Shown: positions 14,479 to 23,328 of the stretch, piece by piece
Numbering within the stretch: the stretch's first letter is position 1
Layout: each line of letters starts with the position of its first letter
From: Fimbriimonadia bacterium
GTDB lineage: Bacteria; Armatimonadota; Fimbriimonadia; Fimbriimonadales; GBS-DC
Assembly (NCBI GenBank): GCA_026129765.1
Contig: JAHCHP010000027.1
Span: 1-37,815 of the forward strand
DNA length: 37,815 nucleotides
Direction of reading: 5' to 3'
Translations under genes and position numbers: made by a program
The notes under the pieces: generated by a model
The model's database searches: none
Told to the model about the DNA's origin: nothing
The model's input: only the letters and a program-made list of their open reading frames with translations

Positions 14479-17136
14479 ATGAAGAACGTTTACTTGTTTG
14501 ATGAAGGGAGCGCGGATATGCGCGACTTGTTGGGCGGCAAAGGCGCGAACCTTGCCGAAATGACCAATATTGGATTACCCGTTCCCCCCGGATTTACCGT
14601 TACCACCGATGTCTGCCGGGAATATATGCGTTTGAACCGCATGCCGGAACGATTAATGGACGAAGTCCGCGCCAAGCTTCAAGTGGTGGAGCAGCGGACA
14701 GGCAAGACCTTTGGCGATCCCCAAAACCCGCTGTTGGTCTCGGTTCGTTCGGGCGCGAAATTCTCGATGCCGGGCATGATGGACACGATTCTCAATTTAG
14801 GGTTAAATGATGAAACCGCCGAAGGGATGATCCGCCTCACCAACAACCCGCGTTTTGTTTATGATGCTTACCGGCGTCTGATTATGATGTTCTGCGATGT
14901 GGTCTTAGATATTCCCAAGCGTGGATTTGAAGAGCGATTTGAGGCGTTGAAGCATGGGCTGGGCGTTGAGCAGGATACAGACGTGCCTGCAGACGCGTTG
15001 TTTGAGCTGATCGGCGTGTTCAAAAGCTATGCGCGAGAGCAGGGCGCGGAGTTCCCCATGGACCCGCGTGAGCAGTTGGCGATGGCGATAGAGGCGGTCT
15101 TCCGGTCCTGGAACAATGAGCGCGCAAATGTCTATCGCGAGCGGGAGAAGATCCCTCATGACCTGGGGACTGCCTGCAATGTGCAGTCGATGGTCTTCGG
15201 CAATTTGGGCGACGATTCGGGAACGGGGGTTGCCTTCACGCGAGACCCCTCCACAGGCGAAAAAGTGATTTATGGCGAATTTTTGGTTAATGCGCAAGGG
15301 GAGGATGTGGTTGCGGGAATCCGCACGCCTTTACACCTGAGCGAGTTGAAACCGATGATGCCCGCCATCTACGATGAGTTTCTTCAGATAGCGGATCGGC
15401 TGGAACTGCATTACCGCGATATGATGGACTTAGAGTTCACGATTGAGCGCGGGCGTCTCTATATGCTGCAGTGCCGGGTGGGTAAGCGCACCGGACGCGC
15501 TGCTGTCAAGATCGCGGTCGACCGGGCAAATGAGGGCTTGATTAGCCGGGAAGAGGCGGTCTTGGGCGTAAATCCGGTTCAGTTAGACCAGTTGCTGCAC
15601 CGTCAAATAGACCCCAATGCCATTTCCACTGGCGATTATCCCGAACTGGCGCAGGGACTGGGAGCCTCTCCGGGCGCAGCCAGCGGTCATGCGGTGTTCA
15701 CAGCAGCGCGCGCAGTGGAACTGGCAACAGAGAAGCCGGTGATTCTGGTGCGCCCAGAGACCAATCCCGATGATGTGAAAGGCATGCTGGCATCCAAAGG
15801 GATCCTCACAGCGCGAGGCGGGATGACCAGCCATGCGGCGGTGGTTGCGCGCGGGTTTGGGATTCCGTGTGTGGCGGGCTGCGAGGCAATCAGTGTGGAC
15901 GATGAACGCCGGCTATTCTATGCAGGCAACCAAACGATTCGTGAAGGGGACGCCATCACGATTGACGGCGCGACTGGCAAAGTGTTTTTAGGCACGGTTC
16001 CTACGATTGAGCCGGAACTCAGCAATGAACTGAATGTGCTTCTCACATGGGCAGATGAGTTCCGCCGGTTGCGGGTCCGCGCCAATGCGGATAATCCCGA
16101 AGATTCCGAGAAAGCCATCGAATTTGGCGCGGAAGGCATTGGCTTGTGCCGCACAGAACATATGTTCTTTGGCGACCGCCTGCCGATTATGCAGGAAATG
16201 ATCTTGGCAAGCGACGAGTCGGGCAGGCGCGCCGCGTTGGCAAAACTGCTGCCGTTCCAGCGCGAGGATTTTATCGGTATTTTTGAAGTAATGAGCGGGA
16301 AGCCGGTCACGATTCGGTTGATTGACCCGCCTCTGCATGAGTTCCTGCCAGACCATGAAACGCTTTTGCGCGAAGTCATTATGTTGGAGGTTGCGAATTC
16401 CGATTCGCCCGCCCTCATCGAAAAACGACGACTGCTGAAGCGCGTGGAGGACCTGCGCGAATCAAACCCGATGCTTGGGATGCGTGGCGTGCGTTTATCG
16501 ATTCGTTTCCCGGAGATCGTGGAGATGCAAACCACCGCCATTATCGAGGCGGCGATTGAGGTGAAACGGCGTGGGAAAGAGCCGATTGTGGAAATCATGA
16601 TCCCGTTAGTGGGGCATGTGAACGAATTGAAGATCGTTCGCGACTATCTGGAAAGCGTCGCTCAGGACGTGATGGCGAAGGCGGGAGTCAAGGTCGATTA
16701 CAGCTTCGGAACGATGATCGAGATTCCACGCGCGGCTCTGACGGCGGATGAAATCGCGGAGCATTGCGAGTTTTTCTCGTTCGGCACGAACGATTTGACC
16801 CAGACCACCTTCGGATTCAGCCGGGACGATGCGGAAGGGAAATTCTTGGACATTTACGTGCAAGAGAAGATATTGCCAGAGAACCCGTTTGTCTCTTTGG
16901 ACCGCAACGGGGTCGGGCGGCTGGTGAAGATGGCTGCCGAGTATGGCAGACGAATCCGGCGGCATATCAAATTGGGCATTTGCGGTGAGCATGGCGGCGA
17001 TCCGGCTTCGGTGGAATTTTGTCATGAAGTAGGACTGGATTACGTCAGTTGTTCGCCTTACCGTGTTCCGCTCGCGCGATTAGCCGCCGCGCAGGCTGCT
17101 TTGCGCTACCGGGTCTCTGTCTCCGAAGATAAGTGA
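14479..17136 (+). CDS. ppdK: Pyruvate, phosphate dikinase
   Basis: 885 residues, the usual length. It interconverts pyruvate, ATP and phosphate with phosphoenolpyruvate, AMP and pyrophosphate in the cytosol. Order: ATP-grasp nucleotide-binding domain (about 1-340, opening with LLGGKGANLAEM), phosphohistidine swivel domain with catalytic His452 in GGMTSHAAVVARG, and PEP/pyruvate-binding TIM barrel (about 530-885) with the catalytic Cys835 in LGICGEHGGDP. All key residues are present. GGAGG is 14 bases upstream, a little far, but MKNVYLFDEG is the typical N-terminus. Single-gene unit ending at a strong terminator. It suggests PPi-linked glycolysis or gluconeogenesis. Confidence 0.97.
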   Translation: MKNVYLFDEGSADMRDLLGGKGANLAEMTNIGLPVPPGFTVTTDVCREYMRLNRMPERLMDEVRAKLQVVEQRTGKTFGDPQNPLLVSVRSGAKFSMPGMMDTILNLGLNDETAEGMIRLTNNPRFVYDAYRRLIMMFCDVVLDIPKRGFEERFEALKHGLGVEQDTDVPADALFELIGVFKSYAREQGAEFPMDPREQLAMAIEAVFRSWNNERANVYREREKIPHDLGTACNVQSMVFGNLGDDSGTGVAFTRDPSTGEKVIYGEFLVNAQGEDVVAGIRTPLHLSELKPMMPAIYDEFLQIADRLELHYRDMMDLEFTIERGRLYMLQCRVGKRTGRAAVKIAVDRANEGLISREEAVLGVNPVQLDQLLHRQIDPNAISTGDYPELAQGLGASPGAASGHAVFTAARAVELATEKPVILVRPETNPDDVKGMLASKGILTARGGMTSHAAVVARGFGIPCVAGCEAISVDDERRLFYAGNQTIREGDAITIDGATGKVFLGTVPTIEPELSNELNVLLTWADEFRRLRVRANADNPEDSEKAIEFGAEGIGLCRTEHMFFGDRLPIMQEMILASDESGRRAALAKLLPFQREDFIGIFEVMSGKPVTIRLIDPPLHEFLPDHETLLREVIMLEVANSDSPALIEKRRLLKRVEDLRESNPMLGMRGVRLSIRFPEIVEMQTTAIIEAAIEVKRRGKEPIVEIMIPLVGHVNELKIVRDYLESVAQDVMAKAGVKVDYSFGTMIEIPRAALTADEIAEHCEFFSFGTNDLTQTTFGFSRDDAEGKFLDIYVQEKILPENPFVSLDRNGVGRLVKMAAEYGRRIRRHIKLGICGEHGGDPASVEFCHEVGLDYVSCSPYRVPLARLAAAQAALRYRVSVSEDK

Positions 17137-17157
17137 AGGAGGGAATTTAAGGTGTAG

Positions 17158-17192
17158 AAACGGTTCCCCTACCAAAAAGGGGAACCGTTTTT
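17158..17192. terminator. Terminator between ppdK and serC
   Basis: A perfect 12-bp stem (AAACGGTTCCCC/GGGGAACCGTTT) around a nine-base loop is followed by T's on the plus strand. Its position between convergent genes suggests use in both directions. Confidence 0.88.
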
Positions 17193-17197
17193 GCTCA

Positions 17198-18283
17198 TCA
17201 GCCCATTTTGCGCTGGAACTCTTTCATGAAGGCTTGGAGTGTTTGAACGCCTTCAATGGGCATCGCGTTATAAATCGAGGCGCGAATGCCTCCCACCGAT
17301 CGATGTCCCTTTAGCTCGTGCATACCCTCTGCTTTGGCTTGCTTTACGAATTCCGCTTCCAATTCTTCCGTAGGTAGGCGCCACGTCACATTCATCAGAG
17401 AGCGGCACTCCTTTACTGCATGACCTCGATAGAAACCGCCGCTCTCGTCAATCGTGTCGTACAGAAGAGAGGCTTTCTTCTGGTTGTGCGCATGCATCTT
17501 TTCCAGACCGCCCATTTCATCGCGCAGCCAGCGGGTGACCAGCATCACGATATAGATAGAGAAGACGGGCGGCGTGTTATAGAGCGAATCGTTTTCCGCT
17601 TGTAACCGGTAATCCAGCATAGAATGCATGTTCTCTGGCACGCGCTCCAGCAAGTCATCCCGGATAATCACCATCGTTGCGCCCGCCGGTCCCGCGTTCT
17701 TTTGCGCGCCCGCATAAATCATCGCGTACTTGTCTAACGGGAGAGGACGGCACATGAAATCTGAGGAACTGTCGCAAATCAGGGGTTTGCCACCCGAATC
17801 GGGCGTTTCTGGAAACTGCACGCCCTGAATCGTTTCATTGGAAGTCATATGGACATAGGCAGCTTGGGGATCGATTTGAACTTCGCCTGCATGCGGCGTC
17901 CTTATGAAATTTTCTTCTTTGTTACTCCAAGCGACACGGGGACTGCCTTCCCGCTTCGCTTCGGCAATCGCTTTCTGTCCCCAGGTGCCTGTCAGAATAT
18001 AGTCCGCTGAGCTGCCGCGCAAAAAGTTGATGGGAACCATGGAGAACTGCAGGGTTGCCCCACCTTGTAGAAAGAGCACTTTATAATGGTCGGGGATTCT
18101 TAGCAGAGAGCGCAGATTCGCCTCCGCTTCCTGAATGACCGCCTCGAAGGTTTTAGAGCGGTGACTGATTTCCAAAATCGACATACCGACACCCGGCAGC
18201 GCCATTAAATGTTCCTGCGCCTCTTGAATCACGCTGATAGGCAATACCGCCGGTCCCGCAGAGAAATTCCAAACTCGGTTCAT
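17198..18283 (-). CDS. serC: Phosphoserine aminotransferase
   Basis: 361 residues, full length. Converts 3-phosphohydroxypyruvate and glutamate to phosphoserine in serine biosynthesis, and also acts in pyridoxal phosphate synthesis in some bacteria. Class V aminotransferase signatures: N-terminal NFSAGPAVLP, HRSKTFEAVI, FLQGGATLQF, and the PLP-binding Lys195 in YAGAQKNAGPAG. The end HRSVGGIRASIYNAMP carries the substrate-binding Arg residues. Ribosome site weak (AAGGGA). It is divergent from the next gene and alone; no other serine gene is near. Confidence 0.96.
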   Translation of the reverse strand: MNRVWNFSAGPAVLPISVIQEAQEHLMALPGVGMSILEISHRSKTFEAVIQEAEANLRSLLRIPDHYKVLFLQGGATLQFSMVPINFLRGSSADYILTGTWGQKAIAEAKREGSPRVAWSNKEENFIRTPHAGEVQIDPQAAYVHMTSNETIQGVQFPETPDSGGKPLICDSSSDFMCRPLPLDKYAMIYAGAQKNAGPAGATMVIIRDDLLERVPENMHSMLDYRLQAENDSLYNTPPVFSIYIVMLVTRWLRDEMGGLEKMHAHNQKKASLLYDTIDESGGFYRGHAVKECRSLMNVTWRLPTEELEAEFVKQAKAEGMHELKGHRSVGGIRASIYNAMPIEGVQTLQAFMKEFQRKMG

Positions 18284-18393
18284 GATAGTTACTTTTTCCC
18301 TTGAGAGCGCTTGAATCCTGCCGAAGAAGGCTCAAAGCCAGCAGAATAAAACAGGAAAAACAAACCGTTTGTTGAAGCCTCTAATCGAATACG

Positions 18394-19638
18394 ATGAAAC
18401 TATTCAACGCTTTGGTGTGGGGGGGAGTCGTTCTGCTGATGTCTGTTCGGGCATTCAGTCAGGAAGCGGTTACTCTATCCCCTGCAGATAACGCGGTCAT
18501 TGGTTGGGGGCGCAGTACACCAGGCATCCAAATTACGGCTGCCCTACAATCCGAAAAGCAGCCCACCCTCAAGCCCCGTCAATTCATGACTGCGATTTTG
18601 AAAGATGAAAAGGGAAAACTGGTGGACCGGGTCTCCCTTTATGACGATGGCAGCCATAGCGATCAGAAGGAGGATGATGGTATCTTCACTGCCGTTTACT
18701 ATCCTTCCGCTCCGGGCAGTCTCTTTTTGCAAGCGCGGGCACAATGGCAGGATGGCGCGCGTTCAAGAGAGGCTTGGTCCCAAGACTCCGAGTTCAAAGT
18801 AGAGTATGTACCCTATCCGCATATCGTCTATCCTGAACCGGGCGGTCAGGTCGGCATGAGCGCAAAACTCCGGGCGCGTTTGCTCTTGAATGGCAAGCCC
18901 TATGAGGAAGAGGATAGCAGCTTAAAAGCGAAGGCTTGGACGGTTGCTTCGGGGAATGCGGGGGGTGAAGTGCAATCTGCTGAGACGGTCGCTCGACGCG
19001 GGTCATTGTTGGAAACGCCTATCCAGTTTTCTGAGCGTGGAGATCATACGGTTCACGTGACCGTAACGGTGGAACGTGGCGGGATGATTTTGCAATCGGA
19101 ACCGGCTTCCAGCGAAGTTGATGTTGCCATGCCTCCCACGACCCTTTTATGGTTAGGCATGGCTTTGATTATCGCTTACTTCATCCCCCAAAAACCCGGT
19201 GTTTCGCTCTATACACATGAGCTGGAAGCGAGAGACGCTGACACTGGTCAAATGACAACTAAAATAGAGGTCAAGCCGAACGTATTAGAGAATGTGAAGC
19301 ATACCATCGGCGGAGAAGGAGCAAACACAAAGATTGAAGGGTTAGACAGTGTTCTTTGCTCGCTCATTTCCAAGCCGGGCGTGAAAAGCCTCACTGTTCA
19401 GGCAGAAGGCGGGAAAACTTTAGAGATAAACTCGACGAGGCAGTCCTCCGCAACTCTAAAGGAAAAAGGCGAGAAGTTCAAAATTGGCAATTACGAATTT
19501 GAACTGAAAGAAGCGGCGTCAAGAAGGCACGAGTTTTCCCGTTTTCATCCCACCCCTTTGAAGATCGTGCTCGCTGTGGCAGGCATTGCTTCACTGGTTA
19601 TTGGGTATTGGCAATATACGCAGTTCTTCCAAAAGTAA
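18394..19638 (+). CDS. Two-TM envelope protein with Ig-like outside and FHA-like inside, partner of the tubulin-like protein
   Basis: 414 residues. Signal peptide about 1-22. Outside part (about 23-245) has two beta-rich domains; the first carries the DDGSHSD-KEDDGIFTA motif (84-100) seen in repeat domains near bacterial vWA proteins. TM at about 249-266. A cytosolic part (about 267-385) contains VKHTIGGEGANTKIEGLD and KFKIGNYEFELKEA, which look like the first and last strands of an FHA domain, but the phosphothreonine-binding Arg/Ser/His/Asn residues are not evident. A second TM follows (about 389-408). It ends 52 bases before the FtsZ/tubulin-like gene on the same strand, so it may anchor or control that protein at the membrane. 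The domain calls are by eye and moderately sure. Confidence 0.7.
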   Translation: MKLFNALVWGGVVLLMSVRAFSQEAVTLSPADNAVIGWGRSTPGIQITAALQSEKQPTLKPRQFMTAILKDEKGKLVDRVSLYDDGSHSDQKEDDGIFTAVYYPSAPGSLFLQARAQWQDGARSREAWSQDSEFKVEYVPYPHIVYPEPGGQVGMSAKLRARLLLNGKPYEEEDSSLKAKAWTVASGNAGGEVQSAETVARRGSLLETPIQFSERGDHTVHVTVTVERGGMILQSEPASSEVDVAMPPTTLLWLGMALIIAYFIPQKPGVSLYTHELEARDADTGQMTTKIEVKPNVLENVKHTIGGEGANTKIEGLDSVLCSLISKPGVKSLTVQAEGGKTLEINSTRQSSATLKEKGEKFKIGNYEFELKEAASRRHEFSRFHPTPLKIVLAVAGIASLVIGYWQYTQFFQK

Positions 19639-19655
19639 CCATCAGATTAAAAACA

Positions 19656-19663
19656 GGTATAAT
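19656..19663 (+). promoter_or_regulatory. Putative internal -10 element (GGTATAAT) before the tubulin-like gene
   Basis: GGTATAAT lies 27 bases before the start, followed by an ideal AGGAGGTG ribosome site (19673-19680). This would allow independent expression of the tubulin-like gene in addition to read-through. Confidence 0.45.
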
Positions 19664-19690
19664 ATTGACATTAGGAGGTGTAATCGTTCC

Positions 19691-22600
19691 ATGAGATTGG
19701 AAAACTTAGACCGCGCAGTGGGGCGCGTGATGTTTGGCGGGGGCGGCGAATTCAGTCCTACGCTGGTGATTGGGATGGGCGGCAGCGGTTCGTCGACCGC
19801 TCGCCGGGTCAAACGCATATTGGATGACCGATACGGTGACCTGCATATTATCAAATTTTTGATTGTGGATACCGATACGGGCGGCTATTCTGAAGAGGGT
19901 GGGATGGCAGCCGTTGAAGAAGATGAGCGCGCCAGCATCGTCGCGCCTAACGCCTCAGAAATCCACCGTCAAATGCGGGACGGCTTGAAACCAGAAATCG
20001 CGAAATTTCTGCCAGACAGCGCGGACGTTAGTTTGTTGGATGATGGCACTGGAGCGGGCGCGATTCGTCCAGTCGGGCGGTTTGCGTTGTTCTCTCAGAT
20101 GACGAAATTTTATTCTGACCGGCTGAAGCCAACCTGTTACAGCCTCAACCACATCGAGACGGTTGTGCGCGAAAAATTGCAGCATGCGGGCGGGAATATT
20201 CAGATCAACAGCAAGTCGCCTCGGATTTACATCACGTGTTCGGTGTGCGGCGGCACAGGCTCCTCGCTCTTTGTCGATACGGCTGCGCTCATTCGCCACG
20301 CTTTTGGACAAATTGGCGTGACTCCCACCATTATCGGCGTCTTTTTCCTGCCTTCGGTCTTCATGCAGGAGAGCGGGATTACCTCCATGGTGCGCGCCAA
20401 CATCCAAGCGAATGGCTATGCCGCGCTGATGGAATTGGAACATTTCTGTCGATCCGACATTCAACAAGAGAATTGGTCGTTTGATTACCCAGAGATCGGA
20501 ACGGTGGAGATCGACCGCTCGCTGTATGATGAATGCTATCTGATTGAGGGGATCAACTCGAAAGGGCAGTTGTTGGGCAATAAGAATGAGGTGTTTGAAA
20601 TGACCGCGCGCGGAATCTGCATGGATATCGGTTCGCCGGTAGGCGCAAAAGCTTCCAGCGCGAAAAGGAACATTTTTGCTCACCTACCCAATAACCCTTG
20701 CATAGAAACCGGAAAAGAGCGCAAAATGAACAGTTTCGCAATCACCGGGTTGCGCGTGCCAGTCGACAGGATCGCGCGATACTGCTGTTTGCGCGCCGCC
20801 AGCGAAGTGATTCACGATCACCTATTGAAGCAGCCTTCCGAACGCGACCTGATGCAAGAGATCAACCAATTCTTGAGCGCGCATCAGCTGGATGAACGCG
20901 GTTCCAGAGATCAAATCTTGGACTCGCTGCTGAAAACGCGGGACGGTCATCCTCTGACGTTTGTCACCGACCGAACCCAAAATCAACTGTACGAGCAAGC
21001 GCGAACCGAGGGCAACAAAGGCAAAGAAGCGCAGTATGCTCAGGACTGGTTAGCCTTCAAGCGCAGGGAAGCAGAAAATCGATTGAGCCAGGAGGCGGCG
21101 AGTTTGGCAAGGATGAATCAGGAATCGGTTCTCAAGAGCGCGCTTGAGGCTATCTATAGTAAAACGTCCGAATTATTGGATCAGCACGGCGTGAGGCATT
21201 GTCAAGAGTTCTTGAGCGGTTTGCTCACCGTTTTTGAGAAAGTGGCTGAAGAGCTTCAACAAGAGAGTGAAGATGCAGGAACCACAATTCAGACCCTGAA
21301 GGAGAGCATGCAAAGCAGTTATGATGACCTAAAAGAGTTCACCGGTACGATAGGCGGTTTCAAAGCGCGATTCTCCAAGTCGGATGAACAGGTCGTGGAG
21401 ACGGCATTGGGTGAGTTGGAGGGGTATGGGAACGCTTTGATAAAGCAGCAAGCGCGACAAGCAGCCATTGAAGTGCTGAACAACCAGAATCGCATCCGTG
21501 GAACAATCACGATTATCCCCGCCTTGAAAGAGTTGATTAACAACTTGTTCAATGGCTGGGTGGGACTGTTGGAGGAGTCTAACCAGCGGATACGAAGGGA
21601 ACTGGCGCATCACCAACTGTCTCAAGGCACGGGTACGACCTATGTCTTAGATCAAATCTTGGATGAGAGGGGTGATTTTGATGGAATCTACGAGAGGATT
21701 CAGTTAGATTTGCAAAAAATCACGAAAGCATATCTTGTAGCTAAACCTGACTCACCGGATAACCGGGATCAAGTGGTTGAGAAGGTGGGACCGTTTACCG
21801 TGCGAATTACAACCCCAGAGAAAGTGGTTGATGAGCTGGCTTCTCAAGCGGTCGAGCCTGTGATGAGTTATCTGAAGCAAGAGATGAGCGTGGGGCGCAT
21901 ATTACAAAGATTGGCAGGACGCGAGGATCGCGCAGCCGCCTATACTACTCAGCAACTGCAGTCGATGCTTGATAAGTGCCAGCCGTTCTGGAGCACCTCA
22001 GTTCCACAAGGGCGACAAAATTATGACCAGTTCTTTGCGGTTTCCGTGCCTTGTCTGCCCGATGACCCTGAACAGGAAACCATCCGCCAAACGGTTAAAA
22101 AGGCGGTTGTGGATAAAGGCCATAAATCGGAGTTAGTGGAAAACGGCTATCCGTTCGCGCTGGAGATTTGCAACTTTGCTTATGGCGCGCGCGCTTACTA
22201 TCTTAAGAGCGCAGAAGAGATGCGGCTCTTTTACGAAGAGAAGTCTTCCGACGCCGCCATTCGGGCGCGCCTGCATATCGACAAGCGGTTCATTGGGCGT
22301 ATTCCCAAACTGCATCCTGAAGAGCATGGGGAGGCTTTGGGGCTGTTCGCATGGGGCGTCGCGTATGGCTATATCGCGAAGGACGGAAACTTCTACTATC
22401 TGGGCATCAACGAGAGCGAAAACGCCGTGACACCGAAATATCAAACGGACTGGTCGCCCTCTATCTTTGACTTGATGGATTCCAGTTGGCAGGGCGCGCC
22501 GCAAAAGAAACGCGACAAAGCTGACCAACTGGCTCAAGGGCGTGAGAATGCAATTGAAGCCCTTCAGCAGCACCCGACCGGAGTCAAACAACTGCTTGCC

Positions 22601-22750
22601 GCAAGAAATCGGTATGAAGATCACTGGGGCCAAGCGCGAGCGCAAAGTGAGATTGAAGAGTATCTCCGTCGTTTGGATGAGCTGATTCGCGATACGAATA
22701 ATGAAGAGACCCGCGAATTGCTTAAGGCAGAAGCGGAAGAACTGAATTAA
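19691..22750 (+). CDS. Large tubulin/FtsZ-like protein (Tubulin_2 family)
   Basis: 1019 residues. The N-terminal third is a tubulin-superfamily GTPase: a glycine-rich loop PTLVIGMGGSGSS (23-35), LIVDTDTGG (57-65), GAGAIRPVGRFALF (121-134), the tubulin/FtsZ signature as CGGTGSSLFVDT (186-197), and NGYAALMELEHF (241-252). These landmarks match Tubulin_2, a family distinct from FtsZ that has been proposed to act in membrane remodelling. The middle (about 440-720) is rich in charged heptad-like helices. The C-terminus (about 880-1019) has aromatic-rich strands and an acidic helical tail. Start chosen for AGGAGGTG with 10-base spacing; the frame is open to 19586 inside the upstream gene. The signature GGTGSS has Ser in place of the last Gly. 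Confidence 0.85.
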   Translation: MRLENLDRAVGRVMFGGGGEFSPTLVIGMGGSGSSTARRVKRILDDRYGDLHIIKFLIVDTDTGGYSEEGGMAAVEEDERASIVAPNASEIHRQMRDGLKPEIAKFLPDSADVSLLDDGTGAGAIRPVGRFALFSQMTKFYSDRLKPTCYSLNHIETVVREKLQHAGGNIQINSKSPRIYITCSVCGGTGSSLFVDTAALIRHAFGQIGVTPTIIGVFFLPSVFMQESGITSMVRANIQANGYAALMELEHFCRSDIQQENWSFDYPEIGTVEIDRSLYDECYLIEGINSKGQLLGNKNEVFEMTARGICMDIGSPVGAKASSAKRNIFAHLPNNPCIETGKERKMNSFAITGLRVPVDRIARYCCLRAASEVIHDHLLKQPSERDLMQEINQFLSAHQLDERGSRDQILDSLLKTRDGHPLTFVTDRTQNQLYEQARTEGNKGKEAQYAQDWLAFKRREAENRLSQEAASLARMNQESVLKSALEAIYSKTSELLDQHGVRHCQEFLSGLLTVFEKVAEELQQESEDAGTTIQTLKESMQSSYDDLKEFTGTIGGFKARFSKSDEQVVETALGELEGYGNALIKQQARQAAIEVLNNQNRIRGTITIIPALKELINNLFNGWVGLLEESNQRIRRELAHHQLSQGTGTTYVLDQILDERGDFDGIYERIQLDLQKITKAYLVAKPDSPDNRDQVVEKVGPFTVRITTPEKVVDELASQAVEPVMSYLKQEMSVGRILQRLAGREDRAAAYTTQQLQSMLDKCQPFWSTSVPQGRQNYDQFFAVSVPCLPDDPEQETIRQTVKKAVVDKGHKSELVENGYPFALEICNFAYGARAYYLKSAEEMRLFYEEKSSDAAIRARLHIDKRFIGRIPKLHPEEHGEALGLFAWGVAYGYIAKDGNFYYLGINESENAVTPKYQTDWSPSIFDLMDSSWQGAPQKKRDKADQLAQGRENAIEALQQHPTGVKQLLAARNRYEDHWGQARAQSEIEEYLRRLDELIRDTNNEETRELLKAEAEELN

Positions 22751-22792
22751 TACTTGTTGCGTTAGTCGGTTTGCAGAAGGGCGATTGGCAGG

Positions 22793-22818
22793 TTGGAGGG
22801 CGAAGCTCTGTCTTCGCC
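22793..22818. repeat. Dispersed hairpin repeat, copy 1
   Basis: TTGGAGG followed by GCGAAG-CTCTGT-CTTCGC forms a stem of six to seven pairs. A near copy (two or three changes) lies at 28218-28243. Confidence 0.6.
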
Positions 22819-22848
22819 TCTCCCTTTAGCACGAGGCATTTCTCGCGC

Positions 22849-23105
22849 TAACCCCCTCCGTGAGGTTCCCCCTGCCAGCAAGGGGAACCGAAACATGATT
22901 GCTCCTTCCCCTTGTTCACAGGGGGAAGGCTGGGAAGGGGGTTGCTTTTTTACCTTAACCCCCTCCGTGAGGTTCCCCCTGCCAGCATGGGGAACCGAAG
23001 CATGATTGCTCCTTCCTCGTTTTCACAGGGGAAGGCTGGGAAGGGGGTTGTTTTTTTGCCTTAACCCCCTCCGTGAGGTTCCCCCGCAAACAGGGGAACC
23101 GGTTT
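22849..23105. repeat. Tandem repeat, two full units of 107 and 106 bp plus a partial third
   Basis: TAACCCCCTCCG begins units at 22849, 22956 and 23062. Each full unit contains a GGTTCCCC/GGGGAACC hairpin, a CCTTCCCC/GGGGAAGG hairpin and closes with GGAAGGGGGTT, complementary to its own beginning, so units are nested palindromes. Between units are T tracts of six or seven. The third unit stops after the first hairpin. No gene is visible in 22751-23230. Confidence 0.9.
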
Positions 23106-23230
23106 TGCCCGTTTCTTATGGGCGAGCGCATTCGAGCCATCGGCCATTGACAAAGAAACTGCCTTATTAAGAGTAAAAACCCCCGTAATCCTCTCGTATT
23201 TTACGCCTCAAAGCTTCTATTGTGCGGTTT

Positions 23231-23246
23231 TGGCACGGGATTTGCA
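23231..23246 (+). promoter_or_regulatory. Sigma-54 promoter of first thioester-type PEP-CTERM gene
   Basis: TGGCACGGGATTTGCA fits the -24/-12 consensus exactly: GG at 23232 and GC at 23244 are separated by ten bases. The leader to the ATG would be about 70 bases. An identical element precedes the second copy. Confidence 0.9.
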
Positions 23247-23328
23247 AAGTCTCCTAATCGGTTGGTTAAACACAGTGTCTGCAGAAGCGGATACGGAAAT
23301 CAGAACTAAACAAGGAGGCATTACAATT

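Noticed and set aside
19586..19690. Extended N-terminus for the tubulin-like protein
   Set aside because: It would overlap the upstream gene's TM helix; the AGGAGGTG ribosome site and conserved beginning favour 19691.
22849..23105. CRISPR array
   Set aside because: Whole 107-bp units repeat, including internal hairpins; there are no short repeats with unique spacers and no cas gene.
23230..23328. Extended N-terminus of PEP-CTERM copy 1
   Set aside because: It would translate the sigma-54 promoter and leader; signal peptide and ribosome site begin at 23329.
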